A stretch of DNA of 64,000 nucleotides from Bacillota bacterium (GTDB lineage Bacteria; Bacillota; Bacilli; Paenibacillales; NBRC-103111), in contig JAEWGW010000022.1 in the NCBI GenBank assembly GCA_023388055.1, positions 118,225 through 182,224 on the forward strand, written 5' to 3'. Below are positions 50,732-59,945 of this stretch, piece after piece. Numbering within the stretch: position 1 is the first letter of the stretch; each line of letters opens with the position of its first letter. The translations under genes were made by a program, and so were the position numbers. The notes under the pieces are model-generated. The model did not search any database, had not been told where the DNA came from, and saw only the letters and a list, made by a program, of their open reading frames with translations.

Positions 50732-51352
50732 TTATCGTAGCGAAATTACAACACGCCTGTTAGGCTCGTCTCCCTTGCTGTACGTCCGAACCGTAGGATG
50801 GTCCTGCAGCTGGGAATGGATGATCTTCCGGTCCGCCGGGGACATGGGCTCCAGCACTACATCCTTCTTGGTCCGCACCACTCGGGTAGCAAGCCGGGAG
50901 GACAATTCCTCCAGGGTCTTGCGCCGCCGTTCCCGGAACTCCTCCGCATCCAGAATAATCCGGATATGCTTGTCCGAAAACCGGTTAGCCACAATATTCA
51001 CCAGGTATTGCAGGGCATCCAGCGTCTGCCCTCTTCTTCCAATAAGAATGCCAAGTTCGCCGCCTTTAATATTCAGCAGAATGCCGTCCTTGTCATCCTT
51101 ACGCTCTATGGTTGCTATCACATGCATGGTCGCAAAAATGTCTTGAAGAAACTGGGTTGCCTCTTCCACCGCATCGGGAATGAACTCCAGCCGGACCTTC
51201 GCTTCCTTCACGCCAAACAGACCGAACAGTCCCTTGGCGGGCTGCTCCATTACCTCAACCTTAACCCTGCTTTCGGGAACACTCCATTGGGTCAATCCTT
51301 GCCTGACCGCTTCTTCAACCGTTTTTCCCGTGACGATGAGCGTCTTCGTCAT
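50732..51352 (-). CDS. khpB: KhpB (Jag, SpoIIIJ-associated) RNA-binding protein
   Basis: A 206-residue protein: N-terminal Jag domain (TKTLIVTGKTVEEAVRQGL), a KH domain (LNIKGGELGILIGRRGQTLD) and a C-terminal R3H domain (RTYSKGDEPNRRVVISL). It binds RNA and affects cell division and sporulation. The ATG at 51352 is preferred over a longer frame from 51472. AGAGGTGGCAGATTC precedes the ATG. Confidence 0.95.
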   Translation of the reverse strand: MTKTLIVTGKTVEEAVRQGLTQWSVPESRVKVEVMEQPAKGLFGLFGVKEAKVRLEFIPDAVEEATQFLQDIFATMHVIATIERKDDKDGILLNIKGGELGILIGRRGQTLDALQYLVNIVANRFSDKHIRIILDAEEFRERRRKTLEELSSRLATRVVRTKKDVVLEPMSPADRKIIHSQLQDHPTVRTYSKGDEPNRRVVISLR

Positions 51353-51365
51353 GAATCTGCCACCT

Positions 51366-52097
51366 CTACTTTTTGGATGGACGATAAATGAAATAGTTCT
51401 GCACAATCGTGAAGATATTACTGAATACCCAGTAAAGCGGAAGAGCGGAAGCGAAAGACATGGACATGACAAAAATCATGACCGGGAAAATATACAGCAG
51501 CATGTTCATAGATGGGTTGGATTGGTTCGGTTGCAACGACATCATGACCTTTTGCTGCACGAAGGTGGTAATGGACGCCAGAATCGGAAGGATATAATAC
51601 GGATCCTTCTGGGACAGCTGCAGCCATAAGAAGGTGTGTTCATGAATATACGGGTTGTACATAATCGCGTTATACAGCGCGATCAGAATCGGCATCTGAA
51701 TCAGGATCGGAAAACATCCGGCCAAGGGGTTGACACCATTCTTCTGGAACAGGAGCATGGTTTCTTCCTGCTGCTTCTTGGGATCATCCTTGTACTTCTT
51801 CTTCAGCTTCTCCAGCTCCGGCTGCAGCGCTTGCATGCCCTTCGAGCTCTTATACTGGCGAAGAGTCAACGGCAGAATAATCGTCCGGATGATAATGGTC
51901 ATAACCAGAATGGACAGGCCGTATTCACCCCATAACAGATTGGCAAACCAGTCCAAGGTATCCGACAGCGGACCTACAAAATATTTGGTCCAAATTCCGG
52001 TGCGTTCCAGGCTCAAATCACCGGGTCTGCCACACGCGGACAACAAGAAAACAACGAGCCCCAAGGGCCACAACTTCTGCAAACGACGAATCAACAC
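51366..52097 (-). CDS. yidC: YidC/SpoIIIJ membrane-protein insertase
   Basis: A 243-residue insertase: signal peptide and lipobox (LLSACGRPG), then five membrane helices with YGLSILVMTIIIRTIILPL. It inserts membrane proteins, alone or with Sec. The GTG at 52097 follows GGAGGAAAT; a TTG at 52094 would give better spacing. khpB lies 13 bases downstream, and rnpA and rpmH upstream, as in Bacillus. Confidence 0.95.
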   Translation of the reverse strand: MLIRRLQKLWPLGLVVFLLSACGRPGDLSLERTGIWTKYFVGPLSDTLDWFANLLWGEYGLSILVMTIIIRTIILPLTLRQYKSSKGMQALQPELEKLKKKYKDDPKKQQEETMLLFQKNGVNPLAGCFPILIQMPILIALYNAIMYNPYIHEHTFLWLQLSQKDPYYILPILASITTFVQQKVMMSLQPNQSNPSMNMLLYIFPVMIFVMSMSFASALPLYWVFSNIFTIVQNYFIYRPSKK

Positions 52098-52184
52098 ATT
52101 TCCTCCTTATGGGTGCAACCAGGCATCCTGTACGCAGTCAAGTCCACACTAAATATATCATATCTATCCGGTGATTGAAACTGG

Positions 52185-52553
52185 TCAACCTGACGGTTGT
52201 CCCTTCTTCACAAGAAGCTCCGCCCGCTTCAATACATGAAGGATACTTTTCTCCATATCGGCATATTCCATATCGGCGGCGGGTCTGCGCACAATGAGGA
52301 TAAAGTCCTTCTTCGGCACAAGCTTTTCCCTATTTAAACGGACAATTTCCTTAATCCGCCGCCGCAGGCGGTTGCGGACCACCGCATTGCCCACCTTCTT
52401 GCTGACGGAGATCCCCAGCCGGAAGCCATTGCCCGCCGAAGTCGAATGGCGGTTCATCACATAAACGACAAACTGGTGGTTGGCCGCGGATTTGCCGTAC
52501 CGGTATACCTTATTGAAATCCTCACGCCGGGTCAAACGGTTTTCTTTCTGCAC
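52185..52553 (-). CDS. rnpA: RnpA, protein subunit of ribonuclease P
   Basis: A 122-residue RnpA starting (GTG) QKENRLTRREDFNKVYRYG, with NRLRRRIKEIVRL and the RNR motif region. It helps the catalytic RNA process tRNA 5' ends. The GTG at 52553 has a weak ribosome binding site (AGGCGG), perhaps because translation is set by rpmH or limited by the attenuator between the genes. Confidence 0.95.
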   Translation of the reverse strand: MQKENRLTRREDFNKVYRYGKSAANHQFVVYVMNRHSTSAGNGFRLGISVSKKVGNAVVRNRLRRRIKEIVRLNREKLVPKKDFILIVRRPAADMEYADMEKSILHVLKRAELLVKKGQPSG

Positions 52554-52710
52554 CGCAGCATCCGCCTATTCCTATTTATTCATCAGTTTTGCCCAAATTC
52601 CCGAAGCGTAAAACCTCTACGCATAAGGATAAACGCCTGTCGGCGTCTTTTCGCAAAAGACGGCGGGCGTTCCTGGCAAAAACCGGATATCAAGAACGAT
52701 TGTTAACAAA

Positions 52711-52733
52711 AAAGACCACGCAATGTGGTCTTT
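52711..52733 (-). terminator. Hairpin between rpmH and rnpA, possible attenuator
   Basis: AAAGACCAC pairs with GTGGTCTTT on the minus strand, followed by TTTTTTG. It lies 5 bases after the rpmH stop. Partial read-through would give more L34 than RnpA. Confidence 0.85.
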
Positions 52734-52737
52734 ATGC

Positions 52738-52872
52738 TTAGGCCGTCAATACCTTGCGGCCTCTTGCGCGGCGCGCGGCGAGTACCTTGCGGCCATTCTT
52801 CGTGCTCATGCGCTTACGGAAGCCGTGAACCTTTTTGCGCTTGCTAACATTCGGATTGAACGATGGTTTCAT
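52738..52872 (-). CDS. rpmH: 50S ribosomal protein L34
   Basis: A 44-residue L34 reading MKPSFNPNVSKRKKVHGF at the start and RARGRKVLTA at the end. It was below the length of easily listed genes but is certain by sequence. GGGAGG precedes the ATG. A sigma-A promoter lies 56 bases upstream. It leads the rpmH-rnpA-yidC-khpB transcript. Confidence 0.98.
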   Translation of the reverse strand: MKPSFNPNVSKRKKVHGFRKRMSTKNGRKVLAARRARGRKVLTA

Positions 52873-52927
52873 TTATTGCACCTCCCTTAAGAACTTCAAA
52901 CGAGGAGTTCTAAAAATACCTTTCAAT

Positions 52928-52956
52928 ATTAAATCATTTTCCACGCCTGATGTCAA
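52928..52956 (-). promoter_or_regulatory. Sigma-A promoter of rpmH
   Basis: On the minus strand -35 TTGACA (52951-52956), 17-base spacer and -10 TTTAAT (52928-52933). A DnaA-box-like TTTTCCAC lies within, so initiation proteins may also touch it. Confidence 0.85.
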
Positions 52957-52992
52957 CCTCATTCTCCCCGTCCACACCTTCCTTTATTCTCC

Positions 52993-53274
52993 TGTGCACA
53001 AATAAAAGTGGAAAACCCGGTACGCTGTCGATTCGTAAACAATTTATTAACAATATGTAGTATGGTGGATAAAAGTTTTGCACAAGGGGTAGAAATTGTG
53101 GATAAATCGGAGATTATCATTGAAAACGCTACTTTCTTTTGATATATTTATATTGTTTCGGCTGTGGATAGTTGGATTATCCCACTGTTTTATGCACAGC
53201 CTGTGGATAAAGATGTGAACAACATTCCTTTAACGGGATAAGCCGTAGAGGGATTTTCTTAACTATGTGGATAT
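52993..53274. promoter_or_regulatory. oriC: oriC, upstream DnaA-box cluster (before dnaA)
   Basis: Perfect DnaA boxes TGTGGATAA at 53097-53105 and 53202-53210. One-mismatch boxes at 53064-53072 (GGTGGATAA), 53163-53171 (TGTGGATAG), 53190-53198 (TTATGCACA) and 53266-53274 (TGTGGATAT). Together with the cluster after dnaA it forms a bipartite origin, as in B. subtilis. The AT-rich run at 53130-53160 lies within it. Confidence 0.93.
53120..53148 (+). promoter_or_regulatory. dnaA promoter
   Basis: -35 TTGAAA (53120-53125), 17-base spacer, -10 TATATT (53143-53148). DnaA boxes flank it on both sides, as expected for autorepression. Confidence 0.8.
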
Positions 53275-53367
53275 TTCGACAGACTTAGCGATCCCTTTTG
53301 TCCAACCGCCCTAGAGCTGCTTGAAGATTGCAGAATTTTGTTTTTTCCCGTAAGGAGTGAAGTGTTA

Positions 53368-54723
53368 GTGGATAGCCCTGCCAATGAATTATGGCAACAG
53401 ATCCTCTCCGTCATCCAGACCAAGGTCAGCAAGCCGAGCTTCGATACCTGGCTGAAATCCACCAAAGCGACCGTGTTCAATGAGAACGCGCTTTTGATAT
53501 GCGCGCCGAACACCTTCGCCAAGGAATGGCTGGAGGCCAAATATGCCAAGCTGATCCAGTCCACGGTTGCGGAGACGCTTGACCGGCATGTGGAGATCCA
53601 ATTCACCATCGACGACGTGCCGCCCCCCGCGGCAGTCCAGACGGCGCCGGCGGTACAACCGCCCAAGCCCGCTGTGATGCTGCATGAGGATTCCTTTTCG
53701 CTGAACCCCAAATATACCTTTGACACCTTCGTTATCGGCAGCGGCAACCGGTTTGCCCATGCCGCTTCTTTAGCTGTGGCGGAAGCGCCGGCTAAAGCGT
53801 ACAACCCTCTGTTTTTGTACGGGGGTGTGGGATTGGGGAAAACCCACTTGATGCATGCCATCGGCCATTACGTTCTGGAGCATAATCCAAGCGCCAAGGT
53901 GCTCTACATTTCCTCCGAGAAATTCACCAACGAATTCATCAATGCCGTCCGGGACAATGTGGGCGAAAGCTTCCGCAATAAATACCGGAAGATTGATGTG
54001 CTTCTGATTGACGATATCCAGTTCCTCGCTGGCAAGGAAGGCACCCAGGAGGAATTCTTCCATACGTTTAACGCCCTGCATGAGGAGAGCAAGCAGATAA
54101 TCATCTCCTCCGACCGTCCGCCCAAGGAAATTCCCACTTTGGAGGACCGGCTGCGCTCCCGCTTCGAATGGGGACTCATTACCGACATTCAGCCGCCTGA
54201 TCTGGAGACGCGGATTGCGATCCTGCGCAAGAAGGCCCGGGCAGAAAACCTGGACATTCCCAATGAAGCTATGGTCTATATCGCCAACCAGATTGATACC
54301 AACATCCGGGAGCTGGAGGGCGCGCTGATTCGGGTTGTAGCCTACTCCTCGCTCATTAATGAAGATGTCACTGTCCATTTGGCCGCCGAAGCCCTGAAGG
54401 ATATCATCCCTAACAACAAGCCGCGGGTCATCACCATTCACGACATCCAGATGCGGGTGGGCGAGTTCTACGGAATGAAGGTGGAGGATTTCAAGGCCCG
54501 CAAGCGGACGAAGGCCGTTGCCTTTCCGCGGCAGGTGGCCATGTACCTCTCCCGGGAGCTCACAGAGCACTCCCTGCCCAAGATTGGCGAGGCTTTTGGA
54601 GGCCGGGACCATACCACTGTGATTCATGCCCACGAAAAAATCTCCTCGTCGCTTGCCGCTGACCAGGAGCTTGCCAAAATTGTACGAAATTTAACCGAAC
54701 GGATCCGAAATCCCGGTTCATAA
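53368..54723 (+). CDS. dnaA: DnaA, chromosomal replication initiator
   Basis: A 451-residue initiator: N-terminal domain from VDSPANELWQQILSVIQTK, linker, AAA+ domain with Walker A GGVGLGKTH and DDIQFLAGK, and a C-terminal HTH domain with GGRDHTTVIHAHEKI that reads the boxes. It is the central regulator of origin firing. The GTG at 53368 (VDSPANELW) fits family starts; AAGGAG lies upstream. The 53338 reading adds 10 residues and is not favoured. Confidence 0.98.
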   Translation: MDSPANELWQQILSVIQTKVSKPSFDTWLKSTKATVFNENALLICAPNTFAKEWLEAKYAKLIQSTVAETLDRHVEIQFTIDDVPPPAAVQTAPAVQPPKPAVMLHEDSFSLNPKYTFDTFVIGSGNRFAHAASLAVAEAPAKAYNPLFLYGGVGLGKTHLMHAIGHYVLEHNPSAKVLYISSEKFTNEFINAVRDNVGESFRNKYRKIDVLLIDDIQFLAGKEGTQEEFFHTFNALHEESKQIIISSDRPPKEIPTLEDRLRSRFEWGLITDIQPPDLETRIAILRKKARAENLDIPNEAMVYIANQIDTNIRELEGALIRVVAYSSLINEDVTVHLAAEALKDIIPNNKPRVITIHDIQMRVGEFYGMKVEDFKARKRTKAVAFPRQVAMYLSRELTEHSLPKIGEAFGGRDHTTVIHAHEKISSSLAADQELAKIVRNLTERIRNPGS

Positions 54724-54733
54724 CCTTAGCGCC

Positions 54734-54840
54734 TATGCACAAACTATTCACATGTGGATAGGCTTTTTCTTTCAGTGTTTTATGCACATATCCACATATC
54801 CACCGCACCTACTACTTACTCTACTTTCTTTAAAAGAATA
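54734..54840. promoter_or_regulatory. oriC: oriC, downstream boxes, DnaA-trio and AT-rich unwinding region
   Basis: DnaA boxes (one mismatch) at 54753-54761 (TGTGGATAG), 54780-54788 (TTATGCACA) and 54788-54796 (ATATCCACA). After a GC-rich step comes CTACTACTTACTCTACT (54809-54825), whose complement carries the TAG repeats known as DnaA-trios, then an AT-rich run (TTTCTTTAAAAGAATATACG). The order boxes, GC step, trios, AT-rich matches the B. subtilis unwinding site. The melting site is inferred, not measured. Confidence 0.8.
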
Positions 54841-54890
54841 TACGTATACATGTAAGAGGCCATAAACGGCATTTTCATCAACCAGCGCGG

Positions 54891-54924
54891 CGGCGTTCAG
54901 CATGGGCGCCGTCCCTCTTTTTTT
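54891..54924 (+). terminator. Possible attenuator between dnaA and dnaN
   Basis: CGGCG (54891-54895) pairs with CGCCG (54907-54911), followed by CTCTTTTTTT. The stem is short, so partial termination at most. Confidence 0.5.
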
Positions 54925-54985
54925 GGTTTGGCATGATAGGAAAAATGTATGCGGCGACTTTTATTTTAGAACTACAGGAGTGACC

Positions 54986-56131
54986 ATGATGAAATTAACG
55001 GTTAATAAAGATTTCCTGAACGAATCCATTCAGCATGTGGCCAAAGCCATATCCAGCCGGACCACTTTGCCCATTTTGAGCGGGATCAAGCTTGATGCGT
55101 CCTTCTCCGGGTTGACTCTGACTGCCAGCGATACGGATATTTCCATCCAATCCTTTATTCCCATGGAGCAGGAAGGCAAGGAGATCATCCGCTTGACTCA
55201 AAAGGGCAGTGTTGTGCTTCCGGCTAAGTTCTTCATGGAAATGATCCGCAAGCTGCCTTCCGACCATATCGAAATTGAGGTCTCCCAGCAGTTCCAGACC
55301 GTCATTCGAGCCGGCTCTTCTGAAATCCAGATGGTTGGTTTGGATCCGGAGGAATATCCGCTGCTGCCTGAGATTGAAGAGGATAAAACCGTCACTGTAG
55401 CCAGCGACCTCTTGAAAACCATGATCCGCCAAACGGCCTTTGCCGTTTCCGCCACAGAGGCAACACCTGTTCTCACGGGTGTACAGTGGATCCTGAACAA
55501 CGATACCCTGAAGCTCATCGGCTGTGACCGCCACCGGCTGGCCCAACGTCATACGCCTATGGAGGCTGACGAAAACGCCCAGTTCAGCAATGTGGTCATT
55601 TCCGGCCGGACCTTGAACGAACTCAGCAAAATCCTTCCCGACGGCAATATCCTGGTGGATATGGTTGTATCCGACAACCAGGTGCTGTTCCGGATGGAGC
55701 GGATTCTGTTCTATTCCCGGATTCTGGAGGGCACTTACCCGGACACCAGCAAGCTGATCCCGAAATCCTTCCAAACCCAAATGGTGGTGCGCACCCGCGA
55801 GCTGATGGACGCCATTGACCGGGCGTATCTGTTGTCCCGGGAAGAGCGGAGCAACATTGTCCGGATGGCAATGATCGACCATGAGACCATCGAGGTTAGC
55901 TCCAGCTCGACAGAATTGGGCAAGGTTACAGAGACTCTGGTGGTTTCCGGACTGGAAGGCGAATTGCTTAAAATTTCATTTAACTCCAAATATATGCTGG
56001 ATGCCCTAAAAGTGGTGGACAGCGACAGGGTGCGGATCGGCTTCACCGGCTCCATGAGCCCCATCATTATCCAGCCAGAAGACGGAACACCTATTCTCCA
56101 GCTGATTCTGCCGTACCGGACCACCAACTAA
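54986..56131 (+). CDS. dnaN: DNA polymerase III beta subunit (sliding clamp)
   Basis: A 381-residue clamp starting MMKLTVNKDFLNESIQHVAKAI; three repeated clamp domains and a terminal VLPYRTTN region (PIQPVRTx-like site for partners). It holds the polymerase on DNA and recruits many factors. AGGAG lies 5 bases before the first of two ATG codons (54986 and 54989). Confidence 0.97.
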   Translation: MMKLTVNKDFLNESIQHVAKAISSRTTLPILSGIKLDASFSGLTLTASDTDISIQSFIPMEQEGKEIIRLTQKGSVVLPAKFFMEMIRKLPSDHIEIEVSQQFQTVIRAGSSEIQMVGLDPEEYPLLPEIEEDKTVTVASDLLKTMIRQTAFAVSATEATPVLTGVQWILNNDTLKLIGCDRHRLAQRHTPMEADENAQFSNVVISGRTLNELSKILPDGNILVDMVVSDNQVLFRMERILFYSRILEGTYPDTSKLIPKSFQTQMVVRTRELMDAIDRAYLLSREERSNIVRMAMIDHETIEVSSSSTELGKVTETLVVSGLEGELLKISFNSKYMLDALKVVDSDRVRIGFTGSMSPIIIQPEDGTPILQLILPYRTTN

Positions 56132-56161
56132 GCCACGTTCAGGCCGAAGGAGAAAACGGAT

Positions 56162-56383
56162 ATGACCACCATTTCCATTCACGGAGAGTATATTACCCTG
56201 GCCCAATTCTTGAAGATTACTGACCTGATCGGCTCCGGCGGTCAAGCCAAGGCATTCCTGGCGGAAGCCGACATCAAGGTCAACGGCGAGCCAGACAACC
56301 GGCGGGGACGGAAGCTTTATCCGGGAGACCGGGTTGAGGTTGCCGGTGCAGGCGCCTTCCTTCTGGCCGCGGAGCAGGGCTGA
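56162..56383 (+). CDS. yaaA: YaaA, S4-domain RNA-binding protein
   Basis: A 73-residue S4-like protein (TLAQFLKITDLIGSGGQAKAFL, VKVNGEPDNRRGRKLYPGDRVEV) between dnaN and recF, as in Bacillus. It may bind structured RNA or the ribosome. Its stop overlaps the recF ATG by one base. Confidence 0.95.
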   Translation: MTTISIHGEYITLAQFLKITDLIGSGGQAKAFLAEADIKVNGEPDNRRGRKLYPGDRVEVAGAGAFLLAAEQG

Positions 56384-57507
56384 TGTTTCTTCGAAAGCTG
56401 GCTCTCCAGCATTACCGCAATTACGGGAGCATTGAACTGCGTACCGACAAGGCCGTGAATGTGTTCATTGGCCCCAACGCCCAAGGGAAAACCAATCTGC
56501 TTGAATCGATTTTTGTGTTGGCCTTGACCAAATCCCACCGTACCTACCAGGACAAGGAGCTTATTGCCTGGGATAAGCCGGAGGCGGTCATTTATGGGGA
56601 AATCGACAAAAAGTATGGACCCTGCAAGCTGCAGCTGCAGATTTCCGCCCAGGGCAAGAAGGCGCGGATCAACGGGTTGGAGCAGAAGAAGCTGAGCGGT
56701 TTTGTCGGGGCGCTGAATGTGGTGATGTTTGCCCCTGAGGATCTGGAAATTGTAAAGGGAGCTCCTGGCATCCGCCGGCGGTTTCTCGATATGGAGATTG
56801 GTCAGGTTCATCCCTCCTACCTCTACGACATCACCCAATACCAGAAGATTCTCCAGCAGCGCAACCACTATCTGAAGCAGCATGGAGGTCCGGGCGGAGG
56901 CGCCAAGGCGGAGATGCTGCAGGTATGGAATGAACAATTGGCAAGCTTTGGTACTAAGATTATGAAAAAACGTCAAAGCTTTATAGAGAAGCTTGAACGT
57001 TGGGCCAAGACGATCCATTCAGGCATCACTGCCGATAAGGAAGCCTTGAAGATTGAATACAAACCCAGCTTCGGCGAGACCGCAGGCGAAGATGAAACTA
57101 TCCTATTTAGGCAATTTATGATAAAGTTATCTGAGGTAAAGGATCAGGAACTTCGCAGAGGAACGACTCTGGCGGGCCCCCACAGGGACGATCTGCTTTT
57201 TTTTATCAATGGCAAGGAAGTGCAGACCTTCGGTTCCCAGGGGCAACAGCGGACCACCGCTTTATCGGTGAAGCTGGCGGAGCTGGAGCTCATTAACGAG
57301 GAAGTCGGCGAATATCCCCTGCTGCTTTTGGATGATGTGCTTTCGGAGCTGGACCAGAACCGGCAGACGCAGCTTATCGAGACCATCCAGAATAAGGTGC
57401 AGACCTTTATTACGACCACCGGCATGGAGAGTGTGGATCTCTCCAAAATCCCCGATTTGGCCGTATTTCAGGTTCGGGAGGGTTCCATTGTCACGGAGCA
57501 GCAGTAG
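56383..57507 (+). CDS. recF: RecF recombination protein
   Basis: A 374-residue ABC-type ATPase with GPNAQGKTNLLESI (Walker A), a SMC-like coiled-coil and LLLDDVLSELD (Walker B). It loads RecA with RecO and RecR at gaps. Its ATG overlaps the yaaA stop. remB follows after 41 bases. Confidence 0.96.
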   Translation: MFLRKLALQHYRNYGSIELRTDKAVNVFIGPNAQGKTNLLESIFVLALTKSHRTYQDKELIAWDKPEAVIYGEIDKKYGPCKLQLQISAQGKKARINGLEQKKLSGFVGALNVVMFAPEDLEIVKGAPGIRRRFLDMEIGQVHPSYLYDITQYQKILQQRNHYLKQHGGPGGGAKAEMLQVWNEQLASFGTKIMKKRQSFIEKLERWAKTIHSGITADKEALKIEYKPSFGETAGEDETILFRQFMIKLSEVKDQELRRGTTLAGPHRDDLLFFINGKEVQTFGSQGQQRTTALSVKLAELELINEEVGEYPLLLLDDVLSELDQNRQTQLIETIQNKVQTFITTTGMESVDLSKIPDLAVFQVREGSIVTEQQ

Positions 57508-57548
57508 CGGGCATTGGCTTTACAATCGGTGAACGGGAGGAAGAACCA

Positions 57549-57800
57549 TTGTTTATTCATTTGGGCGGCGAGAAGATTGTCCGCACGTCGGAGCTGGTCG
57601 GCATATTCGATTTGTCCATCGAGAAAACGTCCAAGGTGACGAAGCAGTTTACCTCCCGCGCCGGAGAAGAAGCGAAGGTGGAGATTATCGGCGAAGAGGA
57701 ATGTAAGTCTCTGGTCGTAACCCTGGACAAGGTGTATTACTCCCCCATTTCCTCCGCCACTCTCAAAAAGCGCGCGCATCACTTATACGTGAACGGATAA
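57549..57800 (+). CDS. remB: RemB, extracellular matrix regulator (DUF370)
   Basis: An 83-residue protein starting (TTG) FIHLGGEKIVRTSELVGIFD, matching the RemA/RemB (YlzA/YaaB) family, whose rings wrap DNA to activate matrix genes. GGGAGGAAGAACCA precedes the TTG. It lies between recF and gyrB as yaaB in Bacillus. Confidence 0.92.
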   Translation: MFIHLGGEKIVRTSELVGIFDLSIEKTSKVTKQFTSRAGEEAKVEIIGEEECKSLVVTLDKVYYSPISSATLKKRAHHLYVNG

Positions 57801-57834
57801 AAGAATTGAAACATGAAAAGTAGGTGAAAGGTCC

Positions 57835-59751
57835 ATGTCCGTCAACCCCAATACGTACGACGAGAACCAGATTCAGGTGCTGGAAGGCCTTGAAGCGGTG
57901 CGCAAGCGGCCCGGTATGTATATCGGCTCCACCAGCTCCCGCGGCCTGCATCACCTGGTATGGGAAGTCGTCGACAACAGCATTGACGAGGCCCTGGCCG
58001 GTTATTGTGACCAAATCGATGTCATTATCCATCAGGACAACAGCATAACGGTCATCGATAACGGCCGTGGCATCCCCGTCGGTGAAGAGAAAAAAACCAA
58101 ACGCCCCGCTCTTGAGGTGGTGCTTACGGTGCTGCATGCCGGCGGCAAGTTCGGCGGCGAAGGTTATAAAGTATCCGGCGGTCTCCACGGTGTAGGCGTT
58201 TCGGTTGTTAATGCGCTGTCCGAGCACTTGACGGCTACCGTTAAGCTTAAGGGCAAGGTATACCGCCAGGAATATAAACGCGGTACGCCCCAATATGACC
58301 TGCAGGTGATCGGCGAGCTGGATAACGAGGAAGAATCCGGCACCACGATAACCTTCAAGCCGGATGTAGAGATTTTTACCGAAACCACCGTATACGAATA
58401 CGATCTCCTGCAATCCCGGATCCGGGAGCTGGCGTTCCTGAACAAGGGCATCCAGATTACCCTGACGGATGAGCGTACCGGCGTCCAGAACAGCTTCCAC
58501 TACGAGGGCGGTATCGCCCAATTCGTGGAGTTCCTGAACAGCAAGAAGGAAGCCATCCATGAAGTGATTTATGTGGAGGGCACCAAGGACAGCATTCAGG
58601 CGGAAATTGCCCTCCAGTACAACGAGGGGTATTCCGAGAATATCTATTCCTTCGCCAATAACATTCATACCCATGAGGGCGGGACCCATGAATCGGGCTT
58701 TAAGTCGGCACTCACCCGGGTGCTGAATGATTATGCCCGCAAGTCCGGGGCCATCAAGGACAATGATCAGAACCTCAGCGGGGATGATGTCCGGGAAGGA
58801 TTGACGGCGATTATTTCCGTCAAGATTCCCGAACCCCAGTTCGAGGGACAAACCAAGACCAAACTCGGCAACAGTGAGGTCAGAGGTATCGTGGAGTCCA
58901 TGTTCGCCGAGAAGCTTCAGGAATTTATGGATGAGCATCCGGCTGTGGCCAGACGGATTTTGGAGAAGGGCATCCAGGCCGCCCGTGCACGAGAAGCCGC
59001 CCGCAAGGCGCGTGAGCTTACCCGACGCAAGGGAGCCCTTGAGGTCAGCTCTCTGCCGGGCAAGCTGGCGGACTGCTCCTCCCGGGATGCTTCCATTAGC
59101 GAGCTGTACATCGTGGAAGGTGACTCCGCCGGCGGCTCCGCCAAGTCCGGCCGGGACCGTCACTTCCAGGCTATCCTTCCTCTGCGGGGCAAGATCCTGA
59201 ACGTGGAGAAGGCACGGTTGGATCGCATACTGTCCAACGCGGAAATCCGGGCTATCATTACGGCTATGGGTACGGGGATCAGCGAGGATTTCGATATTTC
59301 CAAGGCTCGTTACCATAAGCTGATTATTATGACGGATGCCGACGTGGACGGCGCCCATATCCGGACCTTGCTCCTGACCTTCTTCTTCCGCTACATGCGG
59401 CAGCTGATCGAAAGCGGATATGTGTATATTGCACAGCCGCCGTTGTACAAGCTGGAGCGCAACAAGGTGGTGCGCTATGCCTACAACGAAGCCCAACGGG
59501 ATAAGATCATGCAGGAATTCGGCGAAGGCGCCAAAGTGAATATCCAGCGCTACAAGGGTTTGGGCGAGATGAACCCGGGCCAGCTGTGGGAAACCACTAT
59601 GGACCCGGAAGCTCGTACTCTCTTGCAGGTGAGAATCCAGGATGCGATTGAAGCGGATCTGATTTTTGATACCCTGATGGGGGACAATGTGGAGCCGCGC
59701 CGGGATTTCATCCAAGAGCATGCCAAATATGTGAAGAATCTGGATATTTAA
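57835..59751 (+). CDS. gyrB: DNA gyrase subunit B
   Basis: A 638-residue gyrase B: ATPase domain with DNGRGIPV and GGLHGVGVSVVNALS, transducer, and Toprim domain with EGDSAGGSAKSGRDR. With GyrA it introduces negative supercoils. AGGTGAAAGGTCC precedes the ATG. A perfect-looking intergenic space of about 190 bases precedes gyrA. Confidence 0.98.
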   Translation: MSVNPNTYDENQIQVLEGLEAVRKRPGMYIGSTSSRGLHHLVWEVVDNSIDEALAGYCDQIDVIIHQDNSITVIDNGRGIPVGEEKKTKRPALEVVLTVLHAGGKFGGEGYKVSGGLHGVGVSVVNALSEHLTATVKLKGKVYRQEYKRGTPQYDLQVIGELDNEEESGTTITFKPDVEIFTETTVYEYDLLQSRIRELAFLNKGIQITLTDERTGVQNSFHYEGGIAQFVEFLNSKKEAIHEVIYVEGTKDSIQAEIALQYNEGYSENIYSFANNIHTHEGGTHESGFKSALTRVLNDYARKSGAIKDNDQNLSGDDVREGLTAIISVKIPEPQFEGQTKTKLGNSEVRGIVESMFAEKLQEFMDEHPAVARRILEKGIQAARAREAARKARELTRRKGALEVSSLPGKLADCSSRDASISELYIVEGDSAGGSAKSGRDRHFQAILPLRGKILNVEKARLDRILSNAEIRAIITAMGTGISEDFDISKARYHKLIIMTDADVDGAHIRTLLLTFFFRYMRQLIESGYVYIAQPPLYKLERNKVVRYAYNEAQRDKIMQEFGEGAKVNIQRYKGLGEMNPGQLWETTMDPEARTLLQVRIQDAIEADLIFDTLMGDNVEPRRDFIQEHAKYVKNLDI

Positions 59752-59945
59752 TTCTGTCTGAGAGGGTAGGATTATCCGTAGGACCGGACAAACAGAACCG
59801 TTTGCAGCCGGTCCTATTCGTAATATAATAGAATGTGATGCAAAATCGTCTGGTTATAGGAAAATGTTATTTTTTCCCCGCCCAACCGGCGAACCAATGG
59901 TGATCTGCCGCATGTGCGGTTCCCATAATGCGTAGGGGGTTCATA

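Noticed and set aside
57763..59721. Minus-strand frame of 652 codons over gyrB
   Set aside because: Antisense of gyrB; no motifs and no ribosome binding site.
59790..59820. Terminator between gyrB and gyrA
   Set aside because: An AGGACCGG/CCGGTCCT inverted repeat is present but no T-run follows, so it was not called.
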